Notes under the pieces: model-generated
Told to the model about the DNA's origin: nothing
Seen by the model: only the letters and a program-made list of their open reading frames with translations
Database searches by the model: none
NCBI RefSeq assembly: GCF_014650055.1
Contig: NZ_BMUF01000013.1
Coordinates: forward strand, 62,001 to 126,000
Direction of reading: 5' to 3'
Length of the DNA: 64,000 nt
From: Streptomyces malachitofuscus
Lineage (GTDB): Bacteria > Actinomycetota > Actinomycetes > Streptomycetales > Streptomycetaceae
Made by a program: the position numbers and the translations under genes
Part shown: positions 25,566 to 34,296 of the stretch, piece by piece
Layout of the letters: every line of letters starts with the position of its first letter
Position numbering within the stretch: the first letter of the stretch is position 1

Positions 25566-26588
25566 TCAGAGCTTGACGATCATCTTTCCGGTGTTGTCGC
25601 CGCGCAGGACCCCGAGGAACGCCTCGAGGTTGTTCTCGATGCCCTCCACGACGGTCTCCCGGTACTTGAGCTCGCCCGAGCGCACCCATGGCCCGACCTC
25701 CTGAACGAACTGCGGCTGGAGGTCGTAGTGGTCGCCGACGAGGAAGCCCTCGATGCGACCCCGGGTCTGGATCAGCCGGGCGAGGTTGCGCGGACCGGGG
25801 GCGGGCTCGGTGTTGTTGTAGACCGAGATCATTCCGCAGACCGCGATACGGCCGTCCCGGTTGAGGCTGCCGATGGCCGCCTCCAGGTGGTCGCCGCCGA
25901 CGTTGTCGAAGTAGACGTCGATCCCGTCCGGGGCGGCGGCGCGCAGCTGCTCGCTCACGGGGCCGTTCTTGTAGTTGAACGCGGCGTCGAAGCCGTACTC
26001 CTCGACGAGGAGCTTCACCTTCTCGTCGGAGCCGGCGGAACCGATCACCCGCGAGGCACCCTTGAGCTTGGCGAGCTGCCCCACCTGACTGCCGACGGCG
26101 CCCGCGGCACCGGACACGAAGACGGAGTCGCCCTCCTTGAAGGAGGCGGTGCGCAGCAGTCCCGCGTAGGCGGTGAGGCCGGTCATCCCCAGCACGCCCA
26201 GGTACGCCGAGAGGGGCGCGGCGTCGGGGTCCACCTTGACGGCGTTCTTCGCGTCCACGACGGCGTACTCGCGCCAGCCGAAGAAGTGCAGGACGTGGTC
26301 GCCGACGGCGATCCCCTCGGCGTTCGAGGCGACGACCTCGCCGACGGCACCGCCCTGCATGACCTTGCCCAGCTCGAACGGGGCGACGTAGGACTTGGCG
26401 GCACTCATCCGGCCGCGCATGTACGGGTCGACGGAGAGGTACGCGTTCCTTACGAGCACCTGACCCTCGGCCGGGGCGGGGATCTCCGTCTCGACGAGGG
26501 CGAAGTCCTCGGGCTTCGGCCAGCCGACGGGCCGGCTGAGCAGATGCCACTCGCGGCCGGTGGTGGGGGGCGTGGGGGCGTCGGACAT
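25566..26588 (-). CDS. NADP-dependent MDR oxidoreductase (CurA-like)
   Basis: The 340-residue protein is a zinc-free medium-chain reductase of the curcumin/alkenal reductase group. The substrate-side start LLSRPVGWPKPEDFALVETE, the DPYMRGRM motif, the coenzyme loop VSGAAGAVGSQVGQLAKLKG and DVYFDNVGGDHLEAA are typical. It probably reduces activated double bonds of reactive enones with NADPH. A MarR gene is divergently encoded, and two palindromic operators lie between them, so induction by an electrophile or phenolic ligand is likely. Confidence 0.88.
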   Translation of the reverse strand: MSDAPTPPTTGREWHLLSRPVGWPKPEDFALVETEIPAPAEGQVLVRNAYLSVDPYMRGRMSAAKSYVAPFELGKVMQGGAVGEVVASNAEGIAVGDHVLHFFGWREYAVVDAKNAVKVDPDAAPLSAYLGVLGMTGLTAYAGLLRTASFKEGDSVFVSGAAGAVGSQVGQLAKLKGASRVIGSAGSDEKVKLLVEEYGFDAAFNYKNGPVSEQLRAAAPDGIDVYFDNVGGDHLEAAIGSLNRDGRIAVCGMISVYNNTEPAPGPRNLARLIQTRGRIEGFLVGDHYDLQPQFVQEVGPWVRSGELKYRETVVEGIENNLEAFLGVLRGDNTGKMIVKL

Positions 26589-26613
26589 GACCTGGCACCT
26601 TTCCTGGGAATAC

Positions 26614-26651
26614 TTCAGTACCTGAAACAACCATGCGGCTGAACATTTCAG
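26614..26651. promoter_or_regulatory. Paired 13-bp palindromes, MarR operator candidate
   Basis: TTCAG-TAC-CTGAA at 26614-26626 and CTGAA-CAT-TTCAG at 26639-26651 are both perfect inverted repeats with 3-bp centres, built from the same five-base half-site in opposite order, and their centres are 25 bp apart. They fill the 93-bp gap between the divergent oxidoreductase and marR starts, where the local GC drops. Binding by the MarR protein to control both genes is the simplest reading. Confidence 0.7.
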
Positions 26652-26681
26652 GATGTCAAGCAAGTGGGTACCCTGGAGAGC

Positions 26682-27131
26682 ATGGCCACACCACCGCACA
26701 CCGCATCCAGCCGTCGTCCCGACGCGCTCACCCTCGAGGTCGTCGAGCTGATCGGCTCCGTGGTGGCCCGGTACCACGAGGAGTACGAGGAGGCGGCGGC
26801 GGGTCATGCCCTGACGGGTGCCCAGGCGAGGCTGCTGAGTCTGCTGTCGCTGGAGCCGCTGCCCATGCGGAAGCTGGCGCAGCGCTTGAAGTGCGAGCCG
26901 TCGAACGTCACCGGCATCGTCGACCGGCTGGAGTCACGAGGGCTGGCGGAACGGCGGCCGGACCCTGCGGACCGGCGCGTGAAGCTGGCGGCCGCGACGG
27001 CCGAGGGGCGGCGGGTGGCGCGGAGCCTGCAGGAGTCCCTGCGGTTCGCCCGCGAGCCGCTTGCGGGGCTGTCGGAGGGGGAGCGGGTGGCGCTGCGCGA
27101 CGCCTTGCGCCGCATGCTGGAAGCGGACTGA
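26682..27131 (+). CDS. MarR-family transcriptional regulator
   Basis: The 149-residue protein has the MarR winged helix: a dimerisation helix, LTGAQARLLSLLSLEPLPMRKLAQRLKCEPSNVTGIVDRLESRGLAERR as recognition region, and DRRVKLAAATAEGRR as the wing with the typical D-R residues. The ATG at 26682 follows TGGAGAG; an upstream in-frame ATG at 26664 overlaps that site. It probably represses itself and the divergent CurA-like reductase through the palindromes at 26614-26651. Confidence 0.88.
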   Translation: MATPPHTASSRRPDALTLEVVELIGSVVARYHEEYEEAAAGHALTGAQARLLSLLSLEPLPMRKLAQRLKCEPSNVTGIVDRLESRGLAERRPDPADRRVKLAAATAEGRRVARSLQESLRFAREPLAGLSEGERVALRDALRRMLEAD

Positions 27132-27149
27132 ACACCCACGGCGGGGAAG

Positions 27150-27200
27150 GGTGGGCGCGACGGCACCCCGCACGCGCCGGGCTGCGCAACCCACCCCCGG
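27150..27200. repeat. Dispersed intergenic repeat, second copy
   Basis: The element starts GGGTGGGCGCGACGGCACCC and closes with GCGCAACCCACCC, forming a stem between GGGTGGG and CCCACCC. It matches the element at 3484-3546 over most of its length (GGGTGGGCGC, CGGCACCCCGC and GCCGGGCTGCGCAAC are shared). It lies between the convergent marR and zinc-ribbon protein genes and may act as a terminator. Confidence 0.55.
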
Positions 27201-27265
27201 CCCACACCCACGCGGGGCAGCGTTCAGGCGCCGGGCGCGCTACCCACGCACCCAAGCCGGTCGGC

Positions 27266-28012
27266 TCACGTGCACCACCAAAGGAACCGGTCGCACGTCT
27301 CCGTCGGCTCGGGTTCCGGCTCGGGCTTCTTCGTCGTCGGCTCCGGCTCCGGCGTCTCCGGCTCCGACGGCGGCTCCGCCGGTGGAGGCGTCGTCGGGGC
27401 GTCGGGCGACGGCACGTTCGCGGGCGCGGTCGTGGCGTCCTCCTCCGTCTCCTCCTCCGCCTTCTTCGACTCCTCGTCCTCCGGGGACGCGGAAGCCGAC
27501 GCCGAGTCGGACGCGCCGGCACTCGGCGACGCCACCGGCGTCCTCGCGTCCGCGACACCGCTCGCCGACCCGGACGGCTCCACCTTCGTCGAGCCGCCGT
27601 CCGGTGATTCCCCGGCCACCGCCGGCTCCGGCTTCGATCCGGGCGCGTCCAGTCCGAGTTCCGCGAGGCTCAGTCCGCCCGCGGCGAGGACGAAGCCCGC
27701 CGCGATGAGCAGGGTGCGGTTCCGCCGCCGACGGTGGGCCGCGGCCTTGCGGTCGCGGCGGCTCTGTCCCGCGGAGGGGTCATCGCCCTCCGTCTCGCCC
27801 CCACGGCGCCGCTCCGCCCGCCGTCCACGCGGCGCCGCTTCCTGCGACTCCCCGTCAGGCTCGCCACGCCGCTCGGCGTTGTCCTCGACCGGGGCCGCAC
27901 TCGCGGCAGGTTCCTGCGGCCCACGGGCGCTGAGCGTCTCGACGGGCGTACCGCAGCCGGGGCAGGCCAGGGCGCCATTCAGGTGCCGTTGGCACGGGTG
28001 GCAAAAGTCCAT
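27266..28012 (-). CDS. SCO2400-family zinc-ribbon membrane protein
   Basis: The 248-residue protein has an N-terminal zinc ribbon (CHPC and CPGC pairs within the first 20 residues), a basic disordered linker, one membrane segment at about 100-120 (TLLIAAGFVLAAGGLSLAEL) and a long extracytoplasmic tail rich in Glu, Pro, Ser and Thr that ends CDRFLWWCT. This layout and its place before the sugar operon match a streptomycete family I recall as SCO2400. Function is unknown; the topology suggests a cytoplasmic sensor head with an outer stalk whose last cysteines may form a disulfide. Confidence 0.75.
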   Translation of the reverse strand: MDFCHPCQRHLNGALACPGCGTPVETLSARGPQEPAASAAPVEDNAERRGEPDGESQEAAPRGRRAERRRGGETEGDDPSAGQSRRDRKAAAHRRRRNRTLLIAAGFVLAAGGLSLAELGLDAPGSKPEPAVAGESPDGGSTKVEPSGSASGVADARTPVASPSAGASDSASASASPEDEESKKAEEETEEDATTAPANVPSPDAPTTPPPAEPPSEPETPEPEPTTKKPEPEPEPTETCDRFLWWCT

Positions 28013-28128
28013 GACGCGGGAAGGTTAGGTTCCGCTCGGGTCCGGTTCATAGGCCTTGCTGTGAAGGTTTGGTGCGGACCATTGCCCATAGGTTTCGAAA
28101 CTGCCGAAACCGTTATGCGCGCGACCCA

Positions 28129-28158
28129 TTGACACCCCCACCACCCCGTCCTTACTGT
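28129..28158 (+). promoter_or_regulatory. Probable housekeeping promoter of the dehydratase operon
   Basis: TTGACA at 28129-28134 and TACTGT at 28153-28158 are separated by 18 bp, a good fit to the main vegetative sigma factor. Transcription would begin near 28165, just before the CGAA motif, which is a classic repressor position. A further perfect inverted repeat, GGTTTCG and CGAAACC with a 7-bp spacer, lies upstream at 28091-28111. Confidence 0.6.
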
Positions 28159-28167
28159 CACGCCAGC

Positions 28168-28197
28168 ATTTCGAACGCGTGACGAAATATCGAACAG
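28168..28197. promoter_or_regulatory. CGAA-type operator, site 1
   Basis: The 13-mer CGAAATATCGAAC is at 28183-28195, twenty bases before the dehydratase start codon. An overlapping inverted repeat, ATTTCG and CGAAAT with a 9-bp spacer, spans 28168-28188. Four other close matches occur in this window before sugar genes and the IclR gene. Confidence 0.65.
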
Positions 28198-28214
28198 ACG
28201 AGGGGCGAACTTCC

Positions 28215-29378
28215 GTGCGCATCACCGGAATCAGCACACACGTGGTCGGGACGCCGTGGCGCAACCTGACGTACGTACAGGTGCACACCGACGAGGGGAT
28301 CACCGGAGTCGGCGAGACCCGGATGCTGGGCCACACCGACGCCCTGCTGGGCTATCTGAAGGAAGCCGAGGTCAACCACATTCTCGGCTCGGACCCGTTC
28401 GCTGTCGAGGACCTCGTCCGCCGGATGAAGTACGGCGACTACGGACGCGCCGGCGAGATCGTGATGTCCGGTGTCGCCGTGGTCGAGATGGCCTGCTGGG
28501 ACATCAAGGGCAAGGCCCTCGGGGTGCCGGTGTGGCAGCTGCTCGGCGGCAAGGTCACCGACAAGGTCAAGGCGTACGCCAACGGCTGGTACACCACCGA
28601 GCGCACCCCGGAGGCGTACCACAAGGCCGCGCAGACGGTGATGGAGCGCGGGTACCGGGCGCTGAAGATCGACCCGTTCGGCACCGGGCACTTCGAGCTG
28701 GACCACCAGCAGACCCTGTACGCCGTCTCGCTGATCGAGGCCGTGCGGGACGCGATCGGTCCCGAGGCCGAGCTGATGCTGGAGATGCACGGCCGCTTCT
28801 CCCCCGCCACCGCCGTCCGTCTGGCCCGGGAGCTCGCGCCGTTCAAGCCGGCGTGGCTGGAGGAGCCGGTGCCGCCGGAGAATCTCAAGGCGCTGGAGAA
28901 GGTCGCCGCGAAGGTCGACATGCCGGTCGCCACCGGTGAACGCATCCATGACCGCATCGAGTTCCGGGAGCTGTTCGAGAGCCAGGCGGTCGACATCCTC
29001 CAGCCCGACGTCGGCCACATCGGCGGCATCTGGGAGACCCGCAAGCTCGCGGCGACCGCGGAGACGCACTACATGCTGGTCGCCCCGCACAACGTCGGCG
29101 GCCCGGTGCTCACCGCCGCGTCCCTTCAGGTCGGCTTCACCTCCCCGAACTTCAAGATCCTGGAGCACTTCAACGACTTCGCGGACGCGGAGATCAAGAA
29201 GGTCGTCAAGGGCGCGCCGCAGGTGAACCCGGAGGACGGCTGCTTCCACCTCTCCGACGCGCCCGGTCTGGGCGTGGAGCTGGACGTCGACGCGGCGGCC
29301 GAGTTCCCGCAGCAGCAGGCCCGGTTCGACCTGTGGGCCGAGGGCTGGGAACAGCGCAAGCCCAAGGGGTCGCAGTGA
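28215..29378 (+). CDS. Enolase-superfamily acid-sugar dehydratase
   Basis: The 387-residue protein is of the mandelate racemase/galactonate dehydratase group. The metal and catalytic positions are in LKIDPFG, LEMHGRF (metal Glu plus general-acid His), WLEEPVPPEN, ATGERI, ILQPDVGHIGGI and VAPHNVGGP. The ExHGR pair points to an acid-sugar dehydratase such as galactonate or a related aldonate dehydratase, removing water to give a 2-keto-3-deoxy acid. The GTG at 28215 with AGGGG upstream gives the usual start VRITGISTHVVGTPW. It heads an operon with a dehydrogenase and is followed by an ABC sugar importer. Confidence 0.85.
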   Translation: MRITGISTHVVGTPWRNLTYVQVHTDEGITGVGETRMLGHTDALLGYLKEAEVNHILGSDPFAVEDLVRRMKYGDYGRAGEIVMSGVAVVEMACWDIKGKALGVPVWQLLGGKVTDKVKAYANGWYTTERTPEAYHKAAQTVMERGYRALKIDPFGTGHFELDHQQTLYAVSLIEAVRDAIGPEAELMLEMHGRFSPATAVRLARELAPFKPAWLEEPVPPENLKALEKVAAKVDMPVATGERIHDRIEFRELFESQAVDILQPDVGHIGGIWETRKLAATAETHYMLVAPHNVGGPVLTAASLQVGFTSPNFKILEHFNDFADAEIKKVVKGAPQVNPEDGCFHLSDAPGLGVELDVDAAAEFPQQQARFDLWAEGWEQRKPKGSQ

Positions 29379-30379
29379 GCACCGCCGTCGTCGTCGAGGG
29401 CCCCGGCGAGCACCGGCTCGTCCCGCACGAGCCGCGCGAGCCCGCGCCGGGCGAGGCGCTGGTCCGTGTGCACGCGGCCGGCATCTGCGGCAGCGACCGC
29501 GAGGTGTACCAGGGCAACCGGCCCGAGGGGTACGTGCGTTATCCGCTGACGCCGGGTCATGAGTGGTCCGGGACCGTGCAGCGGGTGGGCGCGGGAGTGC
29601 CGGAGTCGCTCGTCGGCCGCAGGGTGGTCGGTGAGGGATTCCGCAACTGCCAGGTCTGCGACCGCTGTCACGCCGGTGAGACGACGCTGTGCTCGGCGGG
29701 GTACGAGGAGACCGGCTTCACCCAGCCGGGCGCCATGGCGGCCACGCTGACCCTGCCGGCCCGGCTGCTGCACGCCCTCCCGGACGACGCCGACCTGAGT
29801 GCCGCCGCGCTGCTCGAGCCGGCCGCCTGTGTCGCGGCCGCCGCGCTGAAGGCGCACGCCGTTCCGGGTGAGCGGGTGGCGGTGGTCGGAACCGGCACGC
29901 TCGGCATGTTCGCCGTGCAGTTCCTGCGGGCCAACTCCCCGTCCGAGCTGCTGGTCGTCGGCACCCGGGGCGACCGGGAGGCGCTGGCGCGGCAGTACGG
30001 GGCCACCGGCTTCCGCACGAAGGACCAGCCGCTGCCGGACGACTTCGACGTGGTGATCGAGACCGCCGGGTCCGCCGGCGCGGCCCGCACGGCCGCCTCG
30101 CTGCTGCGGCGCGGCGGACGGCTGGTGCTGACCGGCATTCCGGCGCCGGGCGCCGACGGGCTGGACCCCACGGATCTGGTCGTACGGCAGCTGGAGGTGC
30201 ACACCGTCTTCGGGGCGCCGCCGGACGCCTGGGCGCACACCGTGCGGGTGTTCGCCGCCGGGCTGCTCGATCCGCTGCCGCTGGTGACCCATGAACTGCC
30301 GCTCGCGGAGTTCCCGGAAGCCATCGCGCTGGTGGGGTCCGGCGATCCGAAGGTGGGCAAGGTCCTGCTGCGTCCCTAG
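29375..30379 (+). CDS. Zinc-dependent alcohol/sugar dehydrogenase
   Basis: The 334-residue MDR enzyme has a catalytic zinc site (Cys in GICGSD, the GHEW pair) and a structural zinc loop with four cysteines in NCQVCDRCHAGETTLC. The Rossmann loop VVGTGTLGMFAVQFL binds NAD(P). It resembles threonine/sorbitol/galactitol-type dehydrogenases and probably oxidises a sugar or polyol in the same pathway as the dehydratase. Its GTG overlaps the dehydratase stop (GTGA), indicating translational coupling. The true substrate is unknown. Confidence 0.85.
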   Translation: MSTAVVVEGPGEHRLVPHEPREPAPGEALVRVHAAGICGSDREVYQGNRPEGYVRYPLTPGHEWSGTVQRVGAGVPESLVGRRVVGEGFRNCQVCDRCHAGETTLCSAGYEETGFTQPGAMAATLTLPARLLHALPDDADLSAAALLEPAACVAAAALKAHAVPGERVAVVGTGTLGMFAVQFLRANSPSELLVVGTRGDREALARQYGATGFRTKDQPLPDDFDVVIETAGSAGAARTAASLLRRGGRLVLTGIPAPGADGLDPTDLVVRQLEVHTVFGAPPDAWAHTVRVFAAGLLDPLPLVTHELPLAEFPEAIALVGSGDPKVGKVLLRP

Positions 30380-30465
30380 ACCGTGCGCCGGTACGGGGGC
30401 GACCTGACGGTCCCCGTACCGGCGCATCTCTCCACCGACCCGTACCCCAAGCCGCGAACCTCGTC

Positions 30466-30478
30466 CGGTATATCGAAC
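30466..30478. promoter_or_regulatory. CGAA-type operator, site 2
   Basis: CGGTATATCGAAC ends 15 bases before the GTG start of the U32-like gene. It shares TATCGAAC with site 1. A weaker half-site, GCGAAC, lies 19 bp upstream of its TCGAAC, the same spacing as in site 1. The site marks a likely second promoter within the sugar locus. Confidence 0.6.
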
Positions 30479-30492
30479 ACAAAGGACAACCC

Positions 30493-31461
30493 GTGACCGA
30501 CGCTTCCGCCCAGGCGCCCCGCCGGCCCGGTGAGCAGGCGCTCACCGCGCTCGGACTGGGCGCACCCGCCCTCGACCCCGCCGACGCCTCGCCGCACACC
30601 TTCCCCGGTGGCGGCCGCTGGCGCACCGAGATTCCCTCGTGCGAGGGGCCCGAGGCGCTGGCGGTGGTACTGAAGGAGGCCTCGCGCCTCGATGTGCCGA
30701 TCCACCGGATCAGCCAGGGCAGCGGCGTGTGGATGCTGACCGACGCCGAGATCACCGAGATGGTCGAGGCCACCGAGGAGCGGGACATCGAGCTCTGCCT
30801 GTTCACCGGTCCGCGCGGCACCTGGGACATCGGCGGCTCCGTCCGCACCGACTCGCACGGCGGTGGGCTGCGCGCCCGCGGCCATGACGCGGTGGCCGGC
30901 TGTGTCGAGGACGCGGTGCGGGCCACGGAGCTGGGTGTCAGATGCCTGCTCGTCGCCGACGAGGGCGTGCTGTGGACGCTGCACCGCGCACGGGCGGCCG
31001 GCATCCTGCCGTCCGACACCACCCTGAAGGTCTCGGCGCTCGTCGGGCCGGTCAACCCGGCCTCGTTCGCGGTCCACGAGCGGCTCGGCGCCGACTCGAT
31101 CAACGTGCCCAGCGATCTGACGCTCGCTCATCTCACCGAGATACGACGGGTTTCGGCCGCCCCGATGGACATGTACATCGAGGCCCCGGACGACCTGGGC
31201 GGCTATGTGCGGATGTACGAGGTCGCCGAGCTCATCCGGCGCGGCGCCCCGCTGTATCTGAAGTTCGGCCTGGCGAAGGCGCCGGGGATCTACCCGTACG
31301 GACATCAGCTGCGCGAGCTCACCCTGGCGACCGCCAAGGAGCGGGTGCGCCGCGGCCGGCTGGCGCTGGACCTGCTCGCCCGGCACGGCGCGGACGGCGA
31401 CATGGCGCCGCTCGGGTCCCGGCTGCCGGGCGATCTGAGCCGGTTCGAAATTTCGTCATAA
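30493..31461 (+). CDS. U32-peptidase-like TIM-barrel protein
   Basis: The 322-residue protein looks like a TIM-barrel of the group annotated as U32-like in Streptomyces sugar loci. It contains VPIHRISQGSGVWMLTDAEI, ELCLFTGPRGTWDIGG and GADSINVPSDLTLAHL. It is short compared with collagenase-type U32 proteins, and I see none of their cysteine-rich region, so peptidase activity is doubtful. More likely it processes a sugar-acid intermediate, for example as an aldolase-like enzyme. The start is GTG 30493, with AAAGGA upstream. The assignment of family is moderate. Confidence 0.6.
   Translation: MTDASAQAPRRPGEQALTALGLGAPALDPADASPHTFPGGGRWRTEIPSCEGPEALAVVLKEASRLDVPIHRISQGSGVWMLTDAEITEMVEATEERDIELCLFTGPRGTWDIGGSVRTDSHGGGLRARGHDAVAGCVEDAVRATELGVRCLLVADEGVLWTLHRARAAGILPSDTTLKVSALVGPVNPASFAVHERLGADSINVPSDLTLAHLTEIRRVSAAPMDMYIEAPDDLGGYVRMYEVAELIRRGAPLYLKFGLAKAPGIYPYGHQLRELTLATAKERVRRGRLALDLLARHGADGDMAPLGSRLPGDLSRFEISS
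31443..31455. promoter_or_regulatory. CGAA-type operator, site 3
   Basis: Read on the minus strand the sequence is CGAAATTTCGAAC, one base different from site 1, and flanking TGA makes a 16-of-18 match. It covers the last codons of the U32-like gene, 145 bp before the binding-protein start, a suitable place for a promoter of the ABC importer. CGAAATTTCG is itself a perfect palindrome. Confidence 0.65.
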
Positions 31462-31600
31462 CGTTCCGGAAACTCGGCTTCACAGAAGTAGACACAGCCG
31501 CGCACAATCCCACACAACCGTTCCCGGCCTCCTGGTCCCCTCCCCGGAAAGCGCCCCGCTGGTCCGGTCCGACACCGCCCACACATCAAGGATGATGATC

Positions 31601-32713
31601 ATGCGTAACCGCAGAGCCGCACTCGCCGCCATAGCCGGAGCCGCCTCCCTCGCCCTCACCCTGACCGCCTGCGGCCAGAACAGCGAGGGCGGCAGCGAGG
31701 AGGACAAGGGGAGCTCCGAGGGAGCCACCATCGGCATCGCCATGCCGACCAAGTCCTCCGAGCGCTGGATCGCCGACGGCAACAACGTCAAGAAGCTCCT
31801 GGAGGACAAGGGCTACAAGACGAAGCTGGCCTACGGCGAGGACGACCCCGACCAGCAGGTCGCCCAGATCGAGAACATGATCACGCAGGGTGTGAAGGCC
31901 CTGATCGTCGCCGCCATCGACAACAAGTCGATGAACAACGTCCTGCAGCAGGCCAAGGACGCCGACATCCCGGTGATCTCCTACGACCGCCTGATCCTCG
32001 GCACGGAGAACGTCGACTACTACGCCTCGTTCGACAACGAGAAGGTCGGCGAGCTCCAGGGCACCTACATCGTCGAGAAGCTCGGTCTGAAGGACGGCAG
32101 CAAGAAGGGCCCCTTCAACATCGAGCTGTTCGCCGGCTCCAACGACGACAACAACACCCGCTACTTCTTCCAGGGCGCCATGAACGTCCTGCAGCCCTAC
32201 ATCGACAAGAAGCAGCTCGTCGTCAAGTCCAAGCAGACCGAGCTGAACCAGGTCACCACCCTGCGCTGGGACGGCGGCACCGCCCAGAAGCGCATGGACG
32301 ACATCCTCACCTCCGCCTACCGCAGCGACCGGGTGGACGCGGTGCTCTCGCCGTACGACGGCATCTCCATCGGCATCCTGTCCGCCCTCAAGTCGGACGG
32401 CTACGGCACCAAGGACAAGCCGCTGCCGGTCGTCACCGGGCAGGACGCCGAGGTCGCCTCGGTGAAGTCGATCATCGCCGACCAGCAGTCGATGACCGTC
32501 TACAAGGACACCCGCGAACTCGCCAAGGTGGCGACCGGCATGGTCGACGCGCTGCTCAACGACAAGAAGCCCGAGACCAACGACACCAAGACCTACGACA
32601 ACGGCGCGAAGGTCGTCCCCGCCTACCTGCTGGAGCCGGTCGCGGTGGACAAGGAGAACTACCAGAAGGCCGTCGTCGACTCCGGCTACATCAAGGAAAG
32701 CGACCTCAACTGA
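31601..32713 (+). CDS. chvE: Sugar ABC transporter substrate-binding lipoprotein (ChvE-like)
   Basis: The 370-residue lipoprotein has a signal peptide with lipobox LTAC (Cys24), then a periplasmic-binding-protein type 1 fold: IGIAMPTKSSERWIADG, QVAQIENMITQGVKALIVAAID, PVISYDRLI and the late TVYKDTRELAKVA. It matches ChvE, the multiple monosaccharide receptor for arabinose, galactose, glucose and xylose. ATG 31601 is preferred because AAGGA lies eight bases upstream; ATGs at 31592 and 31595 overlap that site. The ATPase and permease genes follow directly. Confidence 0.92.
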   Translation: MRNRRAALAAIAGAASLALTLTACGQNSEGGSEEDKGSSEGATIGIAMPTKSSERWIADGNNVKKLLEDKGYKTKLAYGEDDPDQQVAQIENMITQGVKALIVAAIDNKSMNNVLQQAKDADIPVISYDRLILGTENVDYYASFDNEKVGELQGTYIVEKLGLKDGSKKGPFNIELFAGSNDDNNTRYFFQGAMNVLQPYIDKKQLVVKSKQTELNQVTTLRWDGGTAQKRMDDILTSAYRSDRVDAVLSPYDGISIGILSALKSDGYGTKDKPLPVVTGQDAEVASVKSIIADQQSMTVYKDTRELAKVATGMVDALLNDKKPETNDTKTYDNGAKVVPAYLLEPVAVDKENYQKAVVDSGYIKESDLN

Positions 32714-32745
32714 CCGCCGGCTCACACGGATTGGAAGGCACGACC

Positions 32746-34296
32746 ATGGCGGGACCCGTCCTGGAAATGCGCTCGATCGTCAAGACCTTTCCCGGCGTCA
32801 AGGCGCTGTCGGACGTCAGCCTGACCGTCCAGCGGGGCGAGGTCCACGCCATCTGCGGCGAGAACGGCGCCGGCAAGTCGACCCTCATGAAGGTCCTCTC
32901 CGGCGTCCACCCGCACGGCACCTACGAGGGGGAGATCCTCTTCGAGGAGGAGGTCTGCCGGTTCAAGGACATCCGGGCCAGCGAACAGCACGGCATCGTG
33001 ATCATCCACCAGGAGCTGGCCCTGGTGCCCTACCTCTCGATCGCCGAGAACATCTTCCTCGGCAACGAACACGCCACCCGCGGCTTCATCAACTGGAACG
33101 AGACCCTCAGGCACGCCACCGAACTGCTGCGCCGGGTCGGGCTCGACGAGCACCCGGAGACCCGCGTCGCCGACATCGGCGTGGGCAAGCAGCAGCTGGT
33201 GGAGATCGCCAAGGCGCTGTCGAAGAAGGTGAAGCTGCTCATCCTCGACGAGCCGACCGCGGCGCTCAACGACGAGGACAGCGGCAAACTCCTCGACCTG
33301 ATCCTGCAGTTGAAGGAACAGGGCATCACCGCGATCATCATCTCCCACAAGCTGAACGAGATCCGCAGGGTCGCCGATTCGGTGACGATCCTGCGGGACG
33401 GGCGGACCATCGAGACGCTCGACGTGAAGGCCCCGGAGACCAGCGAGGACCGGATCATCAGCGGGATGGTCGGCCGCGACCTGGAGCACCGCTTCCCGGA
33501 GCGCACCCCGCACCACCCGGAGGAGGGCACCGCCCCCGCCCTGGAGATCCGCAACTGGACCGTGCACCACCCGATCGACCAGCAGCGCAAGGTCGTCGAC
33601 GACGTGTCGCTGACCGTCCGGCGCGGCGAGATCGTCGGGATCGCCGGTCTGATGGGCGCCGGCCGCACCGAGCTCGCGATGAGCGTCTTCGGCCGCACCT
33701 ACGGCCGCCACGCGGGCGGCACGGTCCTCAAGGACGGCAAGGAGATCCGTACCAAGACCGTCCCCGAGGCGGTGGGACACGGCATCGCCTACGTCACCGA
33801 GGACCGCAAGCACTACGGCCTGAACCTCATCGACACCATCAACCGCAACATCTCGCTCAGCGCCCTCGGCAAGGTCGCCAAGCGCGGTGTGGTGGACGAG
33901 CACCAGGAGCGTCAGGTCGCCGAGGGCTTCCGTAAGTCCATGAACATCAAGGCGCCGACGGTGTTCGAGCCGGTGGGCAAGCTGTCCGGTGGCAACCAGC
34001 AGAAGGTCGTACTCAGCAAGTGGATCTTCGCCGGCCCCGATGTGCTGATCCTCGACGAACCGACGCGCGGCATCGACGTCGGCGCCAAGTACGAGATCTA
34101 CACGGTCATCGACCGGCTGGCCGCCGAGGGCAAGGCGGTCGTCTTCATCTCCTCCGAACTGCCCGAGCTGCTCGGCATGTGCGACCGCATCTACACGATG
34201 GCCGCAGGAAGGCTGACCGGTGAGTTCTCGCGGGCCGAGGCCTCCCAGGAATCGCTGATGCGTCAGATGACGAAGGACAAAGAGGTATCCCGATGA
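32746..34296 (+). CDS. mmsA: Sugar ABC transporter ATPase, two nucleotide-binding domains
   Basis: The 516-residue protein contains two tandem ATPase domains, as usual for CUT2 importers. The first has an intact Walker A (GENGAGKST), signature VGKQQLVEIAKAL and Walker B LLILDEPTAALND. The second has the degenerate Walker A GLMGAGRTE, signature LSGGNQQKVVLSK and LILDEPTRGIDVG. It energises uptake of sugar bound by the ChvE-like protein. The ATG at 32746 follows GGAAGG. Its last codons overlap the permease start (ATGA). Confidence 0.94.
   Translation: MAGPVLEMRSIVKTFPGVKALSDVSLTVQRGEVHAICGENGAGKSTLMKVLSGVHPHGTYEGEILFEEEVCRFKDIRASEQHGIVIIHQELALVPYLSIAENIFLGNEHATRGFINWNETLRHATELLRRVGLDEHPETRVADIGVGKQQLVEIAKALSKKVKLLILDEPTAALNDEDSGKLLDLILQLKEQGITAIIISHKLNEIRRVADSVTILRDGRTIETLDVKAPETSEDRIISGMVGRDLEHRFPERTPHHPEEGTAPALEIRNWTVHHPIDQQRKVVDDVSLTVRRGEIVGIAGLMGAGRTELAMSVFGRTYGRHAGGTVLKDGKEIRTKTVPEAVGHGIAYVTEDRKHYGLNLIDTINRNISLSALGKVAKRGVVDEHQERQVAEGFRKSMNIKAPTVFEPVGKLSGGNQQKVVLSKWIFAGPDVLILDEPTRGIDVGAKYEIYTVIDRLAAEGKAVVFISSELPELLGMCDRIYTMAAGRLTGEFSRAEASQESLMRQMTKDKEVSR

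Noticed and set aside
30493..31461. A collagenase-type U32 peptidase
   Set aside because: The protein is short and lacks the cysteine-rich region of those peptidases; only a U32-like barrel is supported.
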